From positions 654,640-718,639 of the forward strand of contig QANU01098975.1 of NCBI GenBank assembly GCA_003254905.1: a stretch of DNA of 64,000 nucleotides, given 5' to 3'. The stretch is from Nissolia schottii (taxonomy: Eukaryota > Streptophyta > Magnoliopsida > Fabales > Fabaceae). Positions 23,297-34,892 of this stretch are shown here, piece by piece. The translations under genes and the position numbers were made by a program. Position 1 is the stretch's first letter. Each line of letters begins with the position of its first letter. A model generated the notes under the pieces. The model saw only the letters and a list, made by a program, of their open reading frames with translations. It searched no databases and was not told where the DNA came from.

Positions 23297-24130
23297 AAAA
23301 CAGTGGGGGATGAGAACGGTAGGTTCTCAGTGGGAATAACCTTAGTTCCTGAGTCGTACATCCGATTATGTCGGACTTCAGGCCGCTCAGAGATCTCTAG
23401 AGAACATACATACTAAAGTCCCTACCATTTATTATCTGGTCTATCTGAACGGCTTTATTTGCATTAATATGTGACACGGGAACTACTCTTGCTTACTACA
23501 TTCTCGTGCTGATTTAACATTTCGTATAAACCGTCTTGAGCGTGCTCTTAACGGTACGGCATAACAGCAGATCATACATTCTAATCAAACTAAATAACAA
23601 CATATAATCAGAGTACATTCAGCATAACAGAATCGCCAGAATATGCATCACATAATCATCCAACGCAGACATAACAGAATGCAACAGAATACATGTAGCA
23701 GAATCATCAGCATAAACATGACAGAATCATCAGAATAATATGTCTAACATAATGTAACAGCGTAACAGAATATAACAGCATAACAGAATGCAGCAGCATA
23801 ACAGAATAGGTGTTATTCCCACCATAGTAATGTCCTCTGTTGACACTAGTATGACGGAATAACCTCACACCCTCAGTATAGGCCGACACTGTCCAGACCT
23901 TACTGCGGTGGGTTTCCACCTGCCGTGTGCCCCCTCGGGACCCCTCGACAGTGGGCGGATATTGTACCCCCACCTAAGCTTGCCCCCTTTCGACAATGCA
24001 TATGCGTGGTAACCGCACACCTCCAGGTATGCCATCTCGACACCACCTGTGGCGGGCTTCCACTTTCAGGATGCCTCGACCTCCTAAAGTGGGATCATAA
24101 TGGCTCACGTGATCAAGGCCTTTTTAGCAT

Positions 24131-24244
24131 GGGCATATAGCCTTTTCAGTATTGGGCATTTGGCCCTTTTTAGCATGTGGCATATAGCCATATTTCAGCA
24201 GCATTGGGCATTGGCCCTTGTTCAGCAGCATTGGGCATTGGCCC
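24131..24244. repeat. Array of five mini-hairpins (GGGC-loop-GCCC type)
   Basis: Starts at 24131, 24154, 24179, 24206 and 24233: GGGCATATAGCC, GGGCATTTGGCCC, GGCATATAGCC and two GGGCATTGGCCC. Spacing is 23-27 bp, separated by TTTTTAGCAT- or TTCAGCAGCA-like linkers. Confidence 0.9.
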
Positions 24245-24503
24245 TATTTCAGCAGCATAAATAGTACCTGCAGCATGGTATACTGATTTCCCTATGGTTC
24301 ATTTCAGCATCTTTACTTATCTCAGAGTTTATTATCATGTCTTTAACTAGGTGTCTCATGAATGCATGGCATATCACAGATTTCATCATAAATTACAAAT
24401 AATATGCATGTTCAATACTATTTCATGACATACAGCATATACGTGCATCCAATTCAGCTATCAATCATCATTACAGCATCAAGTACCATTATGTTATGAA
24501 ACC

Positions 24504-24736
24504 GCTCAGCAACAATGAGGCTTAAGAGGGTACCATCAGCTTTCCTTAGTCTCAAGCCGCTCAGCAAAAACTGAGGTTCGCTCAGCGGTTTGAGCTCATT
24601 TGCTCAGTGATAGAGGTGGTATCGCTCAGCGGCTGAAACTTTCTCAAGTTTTCTTCGACCGCCTTATTTAAAAATATCTTTTTAACTTTCCACGTAAGCC
24701 TTGTCTCGCTCAGCGGCGCCTGAGACCCCGCTCAGC
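24504..24736. repeat. Array of GCTCAGC near-palindromes at 21-22-bp spacing
   Basis: Cores start at 24504, 24559, 24580, 24602, 24624, 24708 and 24730, mostly as CGCTCAGCG. Four of the six intervals are 21 or 22 bp. Confidence 0.9.
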
Positions 24737-25918
24737 GGCCCCTGTGCGAGACATGAAAACCGAATTACTCTTCTCTTCCATCTTCTTCCCCTTTTCTCCC
24801 ATGGCACCTGCTTGAGTTTCACACATAATTCAAGCACAATAATCCTATCTAATCCAGGTCACAAGACCCTTCAGAATTGTCTTCCTAAGTCCTAACATCA
24901 TTTCTAACATTTATGTCCATAAACTCAAAATCCACATACAAGCATACAACACTTAGCCACCATCAAAGAGGTGAGGAACTAGAGTTACCCACTTCCTCAA
25001 AAACTTGTTGATGTTAGGAAGAAGAGGAAATCAAGCTTTGCTTGCTTGCTTGAACCTTCTTGACCTAAAATGACATCTTAACATAATTAGGGTAAATATG
25101 GATTATGGACACTTGACTTGTCACCAAGGGATGAAAACTCACCAACTACTCTTGATTGTCTTCCTTAGGTGCTTAGAAAGGAATTATGATGATGAGAAAG
25201 ATGATCTTGAAGCTTCCTTGAGTTCTTTGTCAAGAAAGAGTAAAACCCTAGGTGATGGAAGATTAGGGTTTTGGAGCTTGGTTTCTTGGATTCCACTTGA
25301 AGAGAACTCTAAATCTTGAGACTAGCTTGTCTTCTTGATGACTTTAGGAGTGATTATTGATGATGGAAAGCAAAGGATGATGATTGAATCTTGGTGGATT
25401 TGAAGCTTGGAGGTCTTGGAACCTTAGGAGAAAAATGAAAGAACTTTGGTGAATATGTGCATGTGTGTTTCGGTTTTGGGGGGGCTAGGCTGCCGTGGTT
25501 TTCTAATTCATTGCCCTAATTATTTTCCAATTTTACTCTTAGTGTATTCTAGGTCATATTTGTTCATTAATTATTTATGTCCGGACGTCCTAAAAATATT
25601 CCGGACATACCGTTGTGACCTATTAATTATCCTTGTTAATATTTAAATCTTAATTGACATATTCTTACATTTAATTTCATATCAATATATTTTACAGACT
25701 CCTGTGAGTCGTGAGGAAATTATAATAAAACCCTAATTTCGATCCAAACGTCACCGGACGTCACGAGATCGTCAAAGAATTATTTTTAACAAATATTACA
25801 GAGATAAAATTAATATTTGAATTTTATTTCATTTTTATTTCACCTTTTCCTTATTATTATATTTTTAATTCTTCCCTAAATAGCATTTTAACTGAAGGAA
25901 AAAAGTAGGGTTGTTACA

Positions 25919-26346
25919 TAAGTCTAATGATGGACAAGATTTATCCCTGTCACGATAGTTTCTCGATATGTATAGTGTGAGCACTTAATGAGTAATCGTG
26001 GTTCTCGAGTTTGCATTATGAAGATCACGAAAGATCCACCCATTATGATGTAACCGCCCACAATCTCATGGAGGTGGTTTAAGGCATCTTCTTTGTGGCA
26101 CGTGTCCACGTTGCCGCAAGTCTTCTTAGGCTCATGTGGATAATCCATAAGTGGATTGAACCCTTGGGTTGCCTTAGGGGAGCCTTGGGCCTCTATGTCA
26201 AGTATGGTACATGTACCACATGGTGCCTAAGGGTGTTAGATGATGTTATTAACATCAAGTAGACTTGTCCACTTTTGAGACCAATTTGTATGACGAGAAA
26301 TTTGTCGAGATCAATTTAGGGTGTATCGTGAGCATCCCAATACATA
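25919..26346. other. Spacer between the solo LTR and the SINE, possible gypsy LTR debris
   Basis: No coding domain seen on either strand. The sequence may continue the element interrupted by the solo LTR (see the gag-like fragment on the other side), but no LTR end was recognised. Confidence 0.35.
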
Positions 26347-26360
26347 TTACGCCATAGCCA

Positions 26361-26547
26361 ACCAACGGGGGTTGGTGGTAAGCAGTTTGGTATCGCTTAA
26401 GCAAGGTCTCGAGTTCGAGACCTTATGTACATAATTATCCCCGCTGGGAGATTCACCTGGCATAATCAAGTGCGTAACCCGAGTCCACACGGATTAGTCA
26501 AGGCTATGCCTTAGATACCGAGTAGACAACCTAAAAGAAAAAAAAAA
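26361..26547 (+). mobile_element. tRNA-derived SINE in the REX1-B promoter
   Basis: A 187-bp element beginning ACCAACGGGGGTTGG with an A-box-like TGGTGGTAAGCAG and a B box GAGTTCGAGACC, ending in an A-rich tail. It is flanked by 14-bp near-identical duplications (TTACGCCATAGCCA at 26347-26360, TTACCCCATAGCCA at 26548-26561). Two further copies lie at 37586 and 41970. It sits about 155 bp before the REX1-B start codon. Confidence 0.92.
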
Positions 26548-26702
26548 TTACCCCATAGCCAAACGTTGTTGTGGGCGTATTGACGTCATCACGACGGCAT
26601 TCGTCAGGCCATATATATAAAATCCAAAATTTGAGGGTGAAAAAAGAAAAGAAAGAAGTGGTAAGCGAACAGAAGTGAAAAACCGCAGCGAAAGAAAGGG
26701 TG

Positions 26703-29581
26703 ATGGAAGAAGATTTTGATTTTGGGAACAAGGTTTCGATAACGGACGCGATGGAGGCTGAAGAAAACGCGTCCAATCGCACGAAAATCGTTCTTTTGCT
26801 TCGCGGTTTTCTTGGAATTCAGCGACGCAGAGCTCAAGCATATTCCAAACTCAAAAGGTTAAAGCTCAATCACTTGTCTGGATTCCGCAAAAAACAGAGG
26901 GAATATATCATAAAAAAAAAGCAGTCTACTTTCCTTCATTTTATTTAGTCTTGTTTGTGATTGTATCGATTTCACATGATTTTCATTAATCCCGAATCCC
27001 TGGCGCTATGAATGTTTTGATCCCTAAGTTTTCGTGTTTGAGCTTCAGGACAAAAACAGAAGGAACTAAATGAAAATATGAGCTAAGTTTGATGTCAAGA
27101 TTAATCCACGGAAATGGGCCTAACTAATTTTTTTGTTTGCTTACTAGGTTCGTGAATAAAAATGAATTCCGTAATCCCTGAATTAAATCCGAAAATATGC
27201 AAGTGTTTAGTCATGGCGGGCATGCGGAATTCCCAGATCTTAGCTATTACATTCTTGTAAAACAAAACATTAGTTTGTTATACTTGATGTTACTTTTTGT
27301 TTAGCTTGGATGTATGCATATATCAAAATGGACATTTTGCTTTTGTGTTGTTACTGATAGTGTGTTGTGTTGCAAACTTACATCAATCGCCATTTTGTGA
27401 TGTTTTGAGGCTGTCCATGTGTTGGGAGAAAATTGAAAGCTCCTTATTGTTTTACAGCTGTTCAGTCCAAATGACATTGGCCTTTTGACACTTGATTCAA
27501 TGTCTAACTTGGCAGGGGCTTTTCTGACTACATGACTACGGGAGGGGAGTTGGCTTACCAGCAGCTTTGCAGTGAAATAACCACAGAGTTTAAGGATTGC
27601 TCAAAAAAAGTTTGATGCGTGATCCCAGTTTTATCTTTTTTTATTTTTCTTTCTCCGACCTCGTGTTTAATTTTCACAGCATTTTTTGAACATATTTTCT
27701 TTTCTGTTTTAGCATAGGTCCTTGAAATGGAGTCACTATTTCGGGGCCCTGACTACTGCCGAGTTGATCTAGCACAGATTCTTAGAGCTGTTCAAGTTCA
27801 GGAAAAGCAAAAACTGCATCTAGTATGTCCCTATATCAGTTTAAGGATAGTCTGTCTGCTAAATATATGTCATTTTGTATTTATGATTGGGAATCATCGT
27901 TTAATGAATTTATTTGATTCTACTTACATTTTCTATCTTCTCTCCAGGTGTTTTCAATTATCAAACTTATACAGTTCTTTTATTTCCCGCACTTCTGTTC
28001 CATTTAGGAAGCATTCTATAAGGGACTAATTTGGCTTAATACACAATAACCTATACGGACACGAGAGTGGATCCTCTTGTGAGATTTTCACATGACAAGC
28101 TCATGCGTAGATTTTTACTGTTGACTGTGCTCTCTTGTGCGGCCCAAGCTCCCACCTTAATCGGTGGTGAAATTCTACACAAGGTCATATGAAAATCTCA
28201 GTTGAGGGGATCTATTCCCACACAGACATGTATGTAGTGAAGCTGTAGGGTAAAAGGAGATAATTCTGTCGAGTGGAACAATTGTATTTTATCTTGATCT
28301 CTGTTCCATGAATGGTATAACATGCAGTTGTCTATCCTTGAAAAAATTCTACAGATCATAATGATGACAAATATCAATTAGTTCTACGATGGGGCGTGTG
28401 ATGTTTGTATTATGGGTCTTTAGGTGTGTGTTGATTGTTACTATGGTCTGGAAATAATTGCTGAAATGGTTGTCTTATTATGCCACCGTGGTATATAGGT
28501 CAAATGTTTCTGTTGGATTTTCACTGGTGATAATCTACTTTTCTCTGTGTATGCTGTTTTGTGCTTATGCTAGCACTAGAAATCATGATGATATCGGCTG
28601 TATCTTTGGGTGGTCTACGAGATGCTGTGATCTTCTGGTGGATCTCTCATTTGACTCATCTTAATGTTTATGTGCTTTCTTTGTCAGTGGGGTTTATTTC
28701 TGGGATGTAGGCTTCCGAATAATCAATCAATAAAAATATTTTCTGCTGTTCTTGTGCTGTGTGTTATCTGCTGGTGGCTAGTAATCAACGAACATTTGGT
28801 GTGGCTATGTCATGGTGAATAGTTACTAATCAGGTATCTGTATTAGCATTGGTGGTAAGTGTTGCCGATAAGAAAACAGCATGACTCTGGTTACATCCGG
28901 TTTGGTGAGTTTGTTGCTTGCGGGTTTTACAATGGCCTTGATAGCAGTGCCAAAGAGGCAGACATATCTCCCATTGTTGGTGGAATGCTGGGGTGGTTTT
29001 ATATTGTTGGGGGGTTTGTGTATTAATGGTCTACTTGGTTCTCTTCGTGGTTTGTTTGGGGTTGTTTCTGCCATTGGATCACTACTTTGTGGCTTTGTGG
29101 TCCTTGCTTGTACTATACTGTGCTCTCCTTTTTCGGTTGGTTTTGAGCCCTTAATTATCGGGGAAAAAAAGTTGTTCAATCTGCTCTTTAATTGCCTTAA
29201 TTATTAGAACTCCTTATTCTTTGTTAGATTGCATCCTACTGTTTCTTGCAACTAAAATATACATGTAAGCTCACCTATTTGGTCTTTGCTGACAAGTTCT
29301 TTACTTTATAGACAGCTACCATTCAGGTGTTAAAGAAAGCAGGACGGCCATCTGAACGTCTGGTGAGCCACGAGAACTGCAAACATACCAAGCCAATAGA
29401 GCACGAGTGTGTTCATGTTCAGGAGATTACTGAAGCTTCTGGGACTGAAGAAGCCGAGGCAGATGCTGAGTATGATAATGCTCTCAAGGAAGCAATTAGA
29501 GGTGTCCAGGATGCTGTCACAGCCATAAATGAGCATCTAGAAGAAGTCAGATACGAAATTGCTGCCCTTGAAGCAGAGTGA
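26703..29581 (+). CDS. REX1-B domain DNA-repair protein
   Basis: Matches the 'required for excision 1-B' family, first defined in Chlamydomonas nucleotide-excision repair; its biochemical role in plants is not settled. Four exons join in phase: 26703-26857, 27516-27609, 27718-27822, 29312-29581 (207 residues). Recognisable blocks are LLLRGFLGIQRRRAQAYSKL, GELAYQQLCSEIT, ESLFRGPDYCRVDLAQILRA, and LKKAGRPSERLVSHENC. An acidic, coiled-coil-prone C-terminus (EEAEADAEYDNALKEAI ... INEHLEEVRYEIAALEAE) follows. The start is the first ATG; the three codons of the longer frame begin with GTG. A SINE lies in the promoter, an inverted-repeat element in intron 3 (1489 bp), and a fold-back element begins ~125 bp after the stop codon. 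Confidence 0.9.
28066..28215. mobile_element. Short inverted-repeat element (MITE-like) in REX1-B intron 3
   Basis: GGATCCTCTTGTGAGATTTT (from 28069) pairs with the reverse complement of GAAAATCTCAGTTGAGGGGA (to ~28210). The ~30-bp arms match imperfectly and are separated by ~85 bp. No target-site duplication was confirmed. Confidence 0.6.
28450..29210. other. T/G-rich part of REX1-B intron 3 with an unexplained open frame
   Basis: A 108-codon plus frame (28881-29207, hydrophobic, Gly/Leu-rich) is overlapped by a 117-codon minus frame. Neither resembles a family I know. The T/G-rich composition makes long frames likely by chance. It may be a decayed LINE tail, but no reverse-transcriptase motif is visible. 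Confidence 0.3.
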
Positions 29582-29705
29582 TTCTTCGCATGCTTATTTA
29601 CTTGTATGTTTGCTGATTTTGAGATTCACATTCAAATATAAACAATTCTTCCCTTTGAATGGATAGGTCAAGACGAACAGTGCTAACAAATAGGAAGAGA
29701 AAAAA

Positions 29706-30965
29706 AAAATCAATTTAGTCCCTCCGAATTTCGAGTTCGGTCAACTTAGTCTTCCTCAAATATTTTTGGCCAATTTCATCCTTGTCAATTTTCAAAATTG
29801 GACTCGTTAGTCTTTCTGTTAGTATGCTTAATGGTGGTTGTTGACGTGACACATTAATAGTTATGTCACCACGTCAGCGTCATTTGCATGTGGCTCACAC
29901 ATGACATTAAACGACGTCATTTTGCTCATGTTCACCTTTATTCAAAAAATTTCAACTATTGCACCAGATAGGAATCAAATCTAAGGCTCCTTATTGAAGG
30001 GCCAATAACTTTGCCATTAAGTTGTCAGTATTATTGTGATATAATATTGTAATTATTATATTTATTTTATACTTGAATTATGCTATTAATTAGTTAATCA
30101 AAAAATTGAACTTACTACATCAAGCTAAATAGACAAACACAAGTATCACTAAACTACCAATATTATTATGTTATTTTGTTGCGACTGTCATATATATTTT
30201 ATACTTGAATTGTGTTACTGATGAGTTGAAAAATCAAACTTTTATGAAATATTAGAGTATCATCAATGGAAAGTTTATTTTATTTATGAATTATTTTTTT
30301 ATTAAGGAAATAAAATTTTTATTGATGACAGTCTATTAGAGTTATTTTAAGCCTATTAAAATTTTTATTTGTAATTCTTTTTATAAAAGTTTGATTTTTC
30401 AACTTATTAATAATACAGCTCAAGTATAAACTATATATATAATAGTTATAACAAAATAACATAATAATATTGATAGCTTAGTGATAACGGTGTTTGCTTA
30501 TTTATCTTGATGCACTAAGTTCAACTTTTTTAGTCATTAATTAGTAATACAGTTTAGGTATAAAATAAATATAATAGTTGCAACATTATATCATAACAAT
30601 GCTGACAACTTAGTGACAAAACTGTTTGCCCCTCAACGAGGAACCCCAAGTTTGATTCCTACCTTTGTTTGATTCCTACTTGTTGCAAAAGTTGGAATTT
30701 TTTGAATAAAGGAGACATAAGAAAAACGATGTCATTAAATGTCATGTGCGAGACACATTGAAACGAGGTGACGTGACAATTAACGTGTCAAGTCACTCTG
30801 TTAAGTGACACATCAGCAACCACTGTTAGACATAGTAATAGAAGGACTAACGAGTTTGATTTTGATTTTGATTTTGAAAATTGACAGAAATGAAATTAAC
30901 CAAAAAAATTTGAGAAGGACTATGTTAACCGAACTCAAAATTTAGAAAAACTAAATTAAAGATTC
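29706..30965. mobile_element. Fold-back DNA transposon (MULE-like), arms ~600 bp
   Basis: Almost the whole 1260 bp is an imperfect palindrome centred near 30330. Left AATTTAGTCCCTCCGAATTT and GAGTTCGGTCAACTTAGTC pair with right-end sequences read in reverse complement (GAGTTCGGTTAACATAGTC). Inner blocks such as TTATACTTGAATT and GTTGAAAAATCAAACTTTTA also have mirrored partners. A possible 9-bp duplication GAGAAAAAA (29697-29705 and 30966-30974) would suit the Mutator class. No transposase is encoded. Confidence 0.8.
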
Positions 30966-31448
30966 GAGAAAAAATCTGATGGTAACTCTGACGGTAATTA
31001 GTGAAACACCTTAGCTAACTGCTTATGCTATAGTCATAAGCAATGCTCACTAGATTGTTATCTGCTTTGGTTGGGTTACTTCTAGTCCCTAGTTTTACAC
31101 TTTAAAATATTTTACTTGAAAATATGGACCATTTGAAAAATTTTCCTTTTCATTATTATTTCATAAACTATGAGCCATGCGTAGTACAGAGAGAACATAT
31201 GTATACAACAATAGTCTTAATAGACTTACATGATAATTAGTTCAACACATTTTATATATATAAACAAGTATAGGTACATGGTCCAGCACATATTCACACA
31301 CTGATGTATGTATATATATATATATATATATATTACACATAATTCACAATGGTCATTATAGATCAAACGAAACATCTATCGTCTTAATGCGAGAATAGAA
31401 ATCCTTATGCGGTTCTGGAATTTCCCAGCTGTGGCCCTCCATCCTCCA

Positions 31449-31496
31449 CTACTTGTCGGCCTCGTCGATCCACTCACTTTGTACTCCTGGAACCAT
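31449..31496 (-). CDS. Micro-ORF in the LTR at the conserved position (15 residues, speculative)
   Basis: MVPGVQSEWIDEADK then TAG. It occupies the same place relative to the conserved stem block as the 22-residue frames of the related LTRs, but the sequence is different apart from an acidic character. Confidence 0.2.
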   Translation of the reverse strand: MVPGVQSEWIDEADK

Positions 31497-32201
31497 AACA
31501 GAGTGAGGTGGTGAGAACTCTTAGTCCTCAGTGGGGACCCTCAGCGTTATCTAACGTTTCATTACTCAGTTATGTTCCAGGCCACTCAAGAGATCTCTAA
31601 GTGTTCATGCCTACTAGACTCATACTGATTATTATCTTTTGTCTAGGTCCTGAGTAGCTTTATCTAGTTTACTAGGTGACTGGGTTCTCTAATCTTGTCA
31701 TTATCTAGGGTTTCGCGCTTAGTACTTTATTCGATTGAGTACTGTGACGTTCGATCACATACTTGCGTAGTCTATAGCTTTCATATAAGTCGTCTTGAGA
31801 GTTCTCTTGACGGTGACTTACTTTATACCTACTTACATACATAAATATACAGATACATCACATATCTTATGAATGAGGGGTTCTGGGATTCTCTTACGCG
31901 CCTTATGGTTGCGTCATTCTTTTTATCATATGTCTTCCTCCCTTGTAGATGTGGTCATACATCTTCAACTTGCTTCTGTATCTGTATCGTGTCGACCAGG
32001 TAGCGCTTAACCTGAGTGGTAGCTAACCATGGATGCACGATATCACCAATCAATCGAACAACGATAGGAAATAACCACCCAACTGGGGGATGGCGAGGGG
32101 TCGACTCTGTGACTCGACCTGGAGTTGGGCGCGTGGTTCGGCCCTGTGACTCGACCATGCATGACTTTGCTCATTTCATTATTTGGGTCCCCTTACTAGG
32201 T

Positions 32202-32388
32202 CAGGTCTATGCCTACCTTTATCATGGTCAAGCCTATGCTTGTCTTTATCATGGTCAGGCCTATGCCTGTGTTTATAAAATCAAGCTCGTGCCTGGGTTT
32301 TTCTTGGTCAGGCCTATGCCTGTGTTTATAAAATTAGGCCTGTGCCTGGGCCTATCTTTTCTTTGACATGAGATCAGGCCTATGCTTG
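32202..32388. repeat. Tandem array of CAGGC-loop-GCCTG mini-hairpins, ~27-bp period
   Basis: Seven copies start at about 32202, 32229, 32256, 32282, 32309, 32335 and 32375, with intervals of 27, 27, 26, 27, 26 and 40 bp. Perfect copies include CAAGC-CTAT-GCTTG (32229) and CAGGC-CTAT-GCCTG (32256, 32309), which differ by a compensating pair. The others carry one or two mismatches. Confidence 0.92.
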
Positions 32389-34252
32389 CGTTCATCTTTA
32401 ACCAATCCATCTTGCTGGACTGGTAAGGGGCTTGTCTATTGGACGTGCCAAGAGATAAGACTCATCCTAATCATATACATAACTACCTTCTTTCTTGGAG
32501 GAACACTGGAATCTCTGGGACCGGTACCTCGTCTTTCCTAGGTTCAATTACGCTCTTTAAATCATTTAGGTGATGCCCATCTAGTTATCTACAGCCGCCC
32601 TACTGTACCTAGTGACGACTGAATCCTCATGATGCGTTCACATATTCATATAATATACATTTCTTAGATAATATGACATGTAATACACAACACATAAACA
32701 TAATCATAATCATAGATTGAAACTACAGTGTATCAATGCTTTTCTGAAAACACCCACTTTCTGTCAGAAATTAGTGATCAGCAAGACCTTACCCTAGGTT
32801 TTTGATAGCTCTAAGATCATTTTTCATGCTTAGAAATTCTGGTTTTGACCCCAAAATCCCGCAATGGTTGTTTTACCCTTTTTTTCCCAAAATACTATTT
32901 TTCACCTGTAAATCCCTATTTTCTTAGGAATTTTAGTTCTCAAAAACCCGACGGACTCAAGACTTGGCCCTAAGGTTTTTGATAGTTCTAAACCCATATT
33001 TTCTGAAAATAACCCAGTTTTTCAGTTCCAAAACTCAAAATTTCCGTTTTGCCCTTGTTTGCCCAGAAACGTTTTTATCTGTTTTGCGGAGAAATTCATC
33101 GGAAACTCCAAAAATCACAAAACTTGACATCCCCACTCAATTTTTCGTGTAAATTTAAAAAATAACATTAGTTTTTCTAGATAAAATTCCCAGCATACAG
33201 TTCTTCCCAAAAACGTGATATATTCCAATTTCAAGCTTAGGTCTACCTAAATTCTGACAGAGTCACAGATAACACCAGCAGTTTCCAGACAAATATCAAC
33301 AACATATATATAATCAAAATCACATATAAAACATCCTAACATCATACTTCATCTAGAATTAAACCACATAGACAGTGGAGAGGTCAGTTTACCCACTTGT
33401 ACGCTTGTTGCAAACGGTTCCAAGAGTCTGCGCGGAATCCTAGCTTGCTTTGATGCTCCAAGCTCTTCCTATGGTAGGTGTATGGAAGCTTTCTTTAGGA
33501 AGACTAAGAAAAATCTCTGAGGTTAAGGTTAGGGAAGTTAAGTCTAGGTTTTGTGCAGTGAAGTTTTTGCGTCAGTGTTTTGACAGGGTAAGGATTGAGT
33601 GTGTAAGCAGACAGAGTTTTGCTAAGGTTTCTTCTCCTATGTCATATTTTTGAAAGAACTCATGGCTATTTATAGGCAAAACCACGAAATTCCCTTTCTC
33701 AAAATGCTCTTGGGCTAAATTTCCATTTTGCCCTTATATATGATGACTCATGTTGCTTAGTCATATGCTTAGTCACCTAGTCATTATTAGGTTTGAAGAT
33801 TGACTTGCTACATGGAGCATTAATGGCCATGCATCCTTTGTGTCTCTTGGCAAAATTTGTGGCCAAGAATTTTAGGCTAAATACTGATGAATTTTGACCA
33901 GGTTTGGTCGTTACTGGTTCAGGTACTTCGTGTACGGGTTTCTTAAAAATATTTCGATCACATCCTTGTAATCTACTAATTTTTCTAGTAAGGGAATAGG
34001 GTTAGTCTAAGGTATTTGTAACTTTTTCCTCTGTAAGGGTACGTTTTCCAGAGACCTTAGACACTCCACTAAACTCTGATGGCTACAAGGAATTAATCTA
34101 GCGTCTGCAAAATTTTCCAAAATCGAGCAGAATTATTTCTACAGACATTTTTTTGTCAAGGATTTGTGTGTCAGGTTTCTTGTCTAAACATTCTTGTATC
34201 TTCATTTATTTTGCGAAATCTCTACAAGGAAAAAGCGGGATGTTACAATTAG

Positions 34253-34892
34253 CATTTTTCTTGTAATGATGTCTCATGAGTTAGGATGCAATTGTTCACT
34301 TGCATTCTCTCATCAAGTATAAATATCCCCTATTATCAAACACTTTCTGGACTTTTAGTTACTTGATGCATTGTGAGAGTGTCTGAGCTAAAAAAATTAG
34401 TTATTCAGAATTTTTTAAGTAAGAGAGTAAGGAAGTCTCTTATTATTGCTAAACAACTAGATTTTCAGAAGTTTTATTCTATCCTGATAAAGTATTGTAT
34501 CAACTCTTAACAGTTACGTGCTGGAGCGAATATCTCTATAACAATTCACTGTGCCTTCAAATCACAATATTCAAATTCTTGATCATCTTTTACATCATAT
34601 TTTCTTAACATAGTATATCGTTTAGAGACTAAATTAATTCTTTTCGAGGATTAAAATGTAGTTTTATTCTATAAAGAAAAAAATTATAAAAATTGGATCC
34701 TCTAGAAATTCATGGAGGACCGGATGGAAACAAACGGGCCAATTCCATCCTCAAATTATCTGGTCCCTCTCTCGAGAAGCATCTAGTGTCTAGACACAAC
34801 ACACAACACCCTTGGACTTCGTGATTCCATCCTATTCTGTCCAATTATTAACCTACGTGCCAATAACTCATTGATCAATTTTCATTAAATGA
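34253..34892. other. Upstream spacer of the psbTn gene
   Basis: AT-rich, no coding domain. A TATAAATATCCCC motif near 34319 could be the promoter of a small LTR remnant, but no boundaries were found. Confidence 0.4.

Larger units (their letters stand above)
22796..25918 (-). mobile_element. Solo LTR (3123 bp) with target-site duplication TAAGT
   Basis: It begins TGAAACACCC and ends GGGTTGTTACA. The flanking 5-mers are identical (TAAGT at 22791-22795 and 25919-25923). It is closely related to 47864-50983 over its whole length. The minus orientation is chosen because the TGTAAC end is usually the 5' end in plant gypsy LTRs. It contains AACAGAAT-type short repeats (23570-23810), mini-hairpins (24131-24244) and a GCTCAGC array (24504-24736). 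No primer site or internal domain adjoins it. Confidence 0.9.
31002..34247 (-). mobile_element. Solo LTR (3246 bp) with target-site duplication ATTAG
   Basis: It starts TGAAACACCTTAGC, ends GCGGGATGTTACA, and is flanked by ATTAG on both sides (30997-31001, 34248-34252). It belongs to the same superfamily as the LTR at 22796 but is clearly diverged. It holds the conserved GTGAGAAC...CTCAGTGGGG block (31510-31541), the hairpin array at 32202-32388 and a TA microsatellite near 31313-31333. It was inserted 36 bp beyond the fold-back element. Confidence 0.9.

Noticed and set aside
26400-26420. tRNA gene suggested by the B-box GAGTTCGAGACC
   Set aside because: It is the internal promoter of the SINE; no cloverleaf or acceptor stem can be formed.
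26531-26841. Three overlapping minus-strand frames of 77-97 codons
   Set aside because: They are antisense to REX1-B exon 1 and the SINE tail, with low-complexity Ser/Phe-rich translations.
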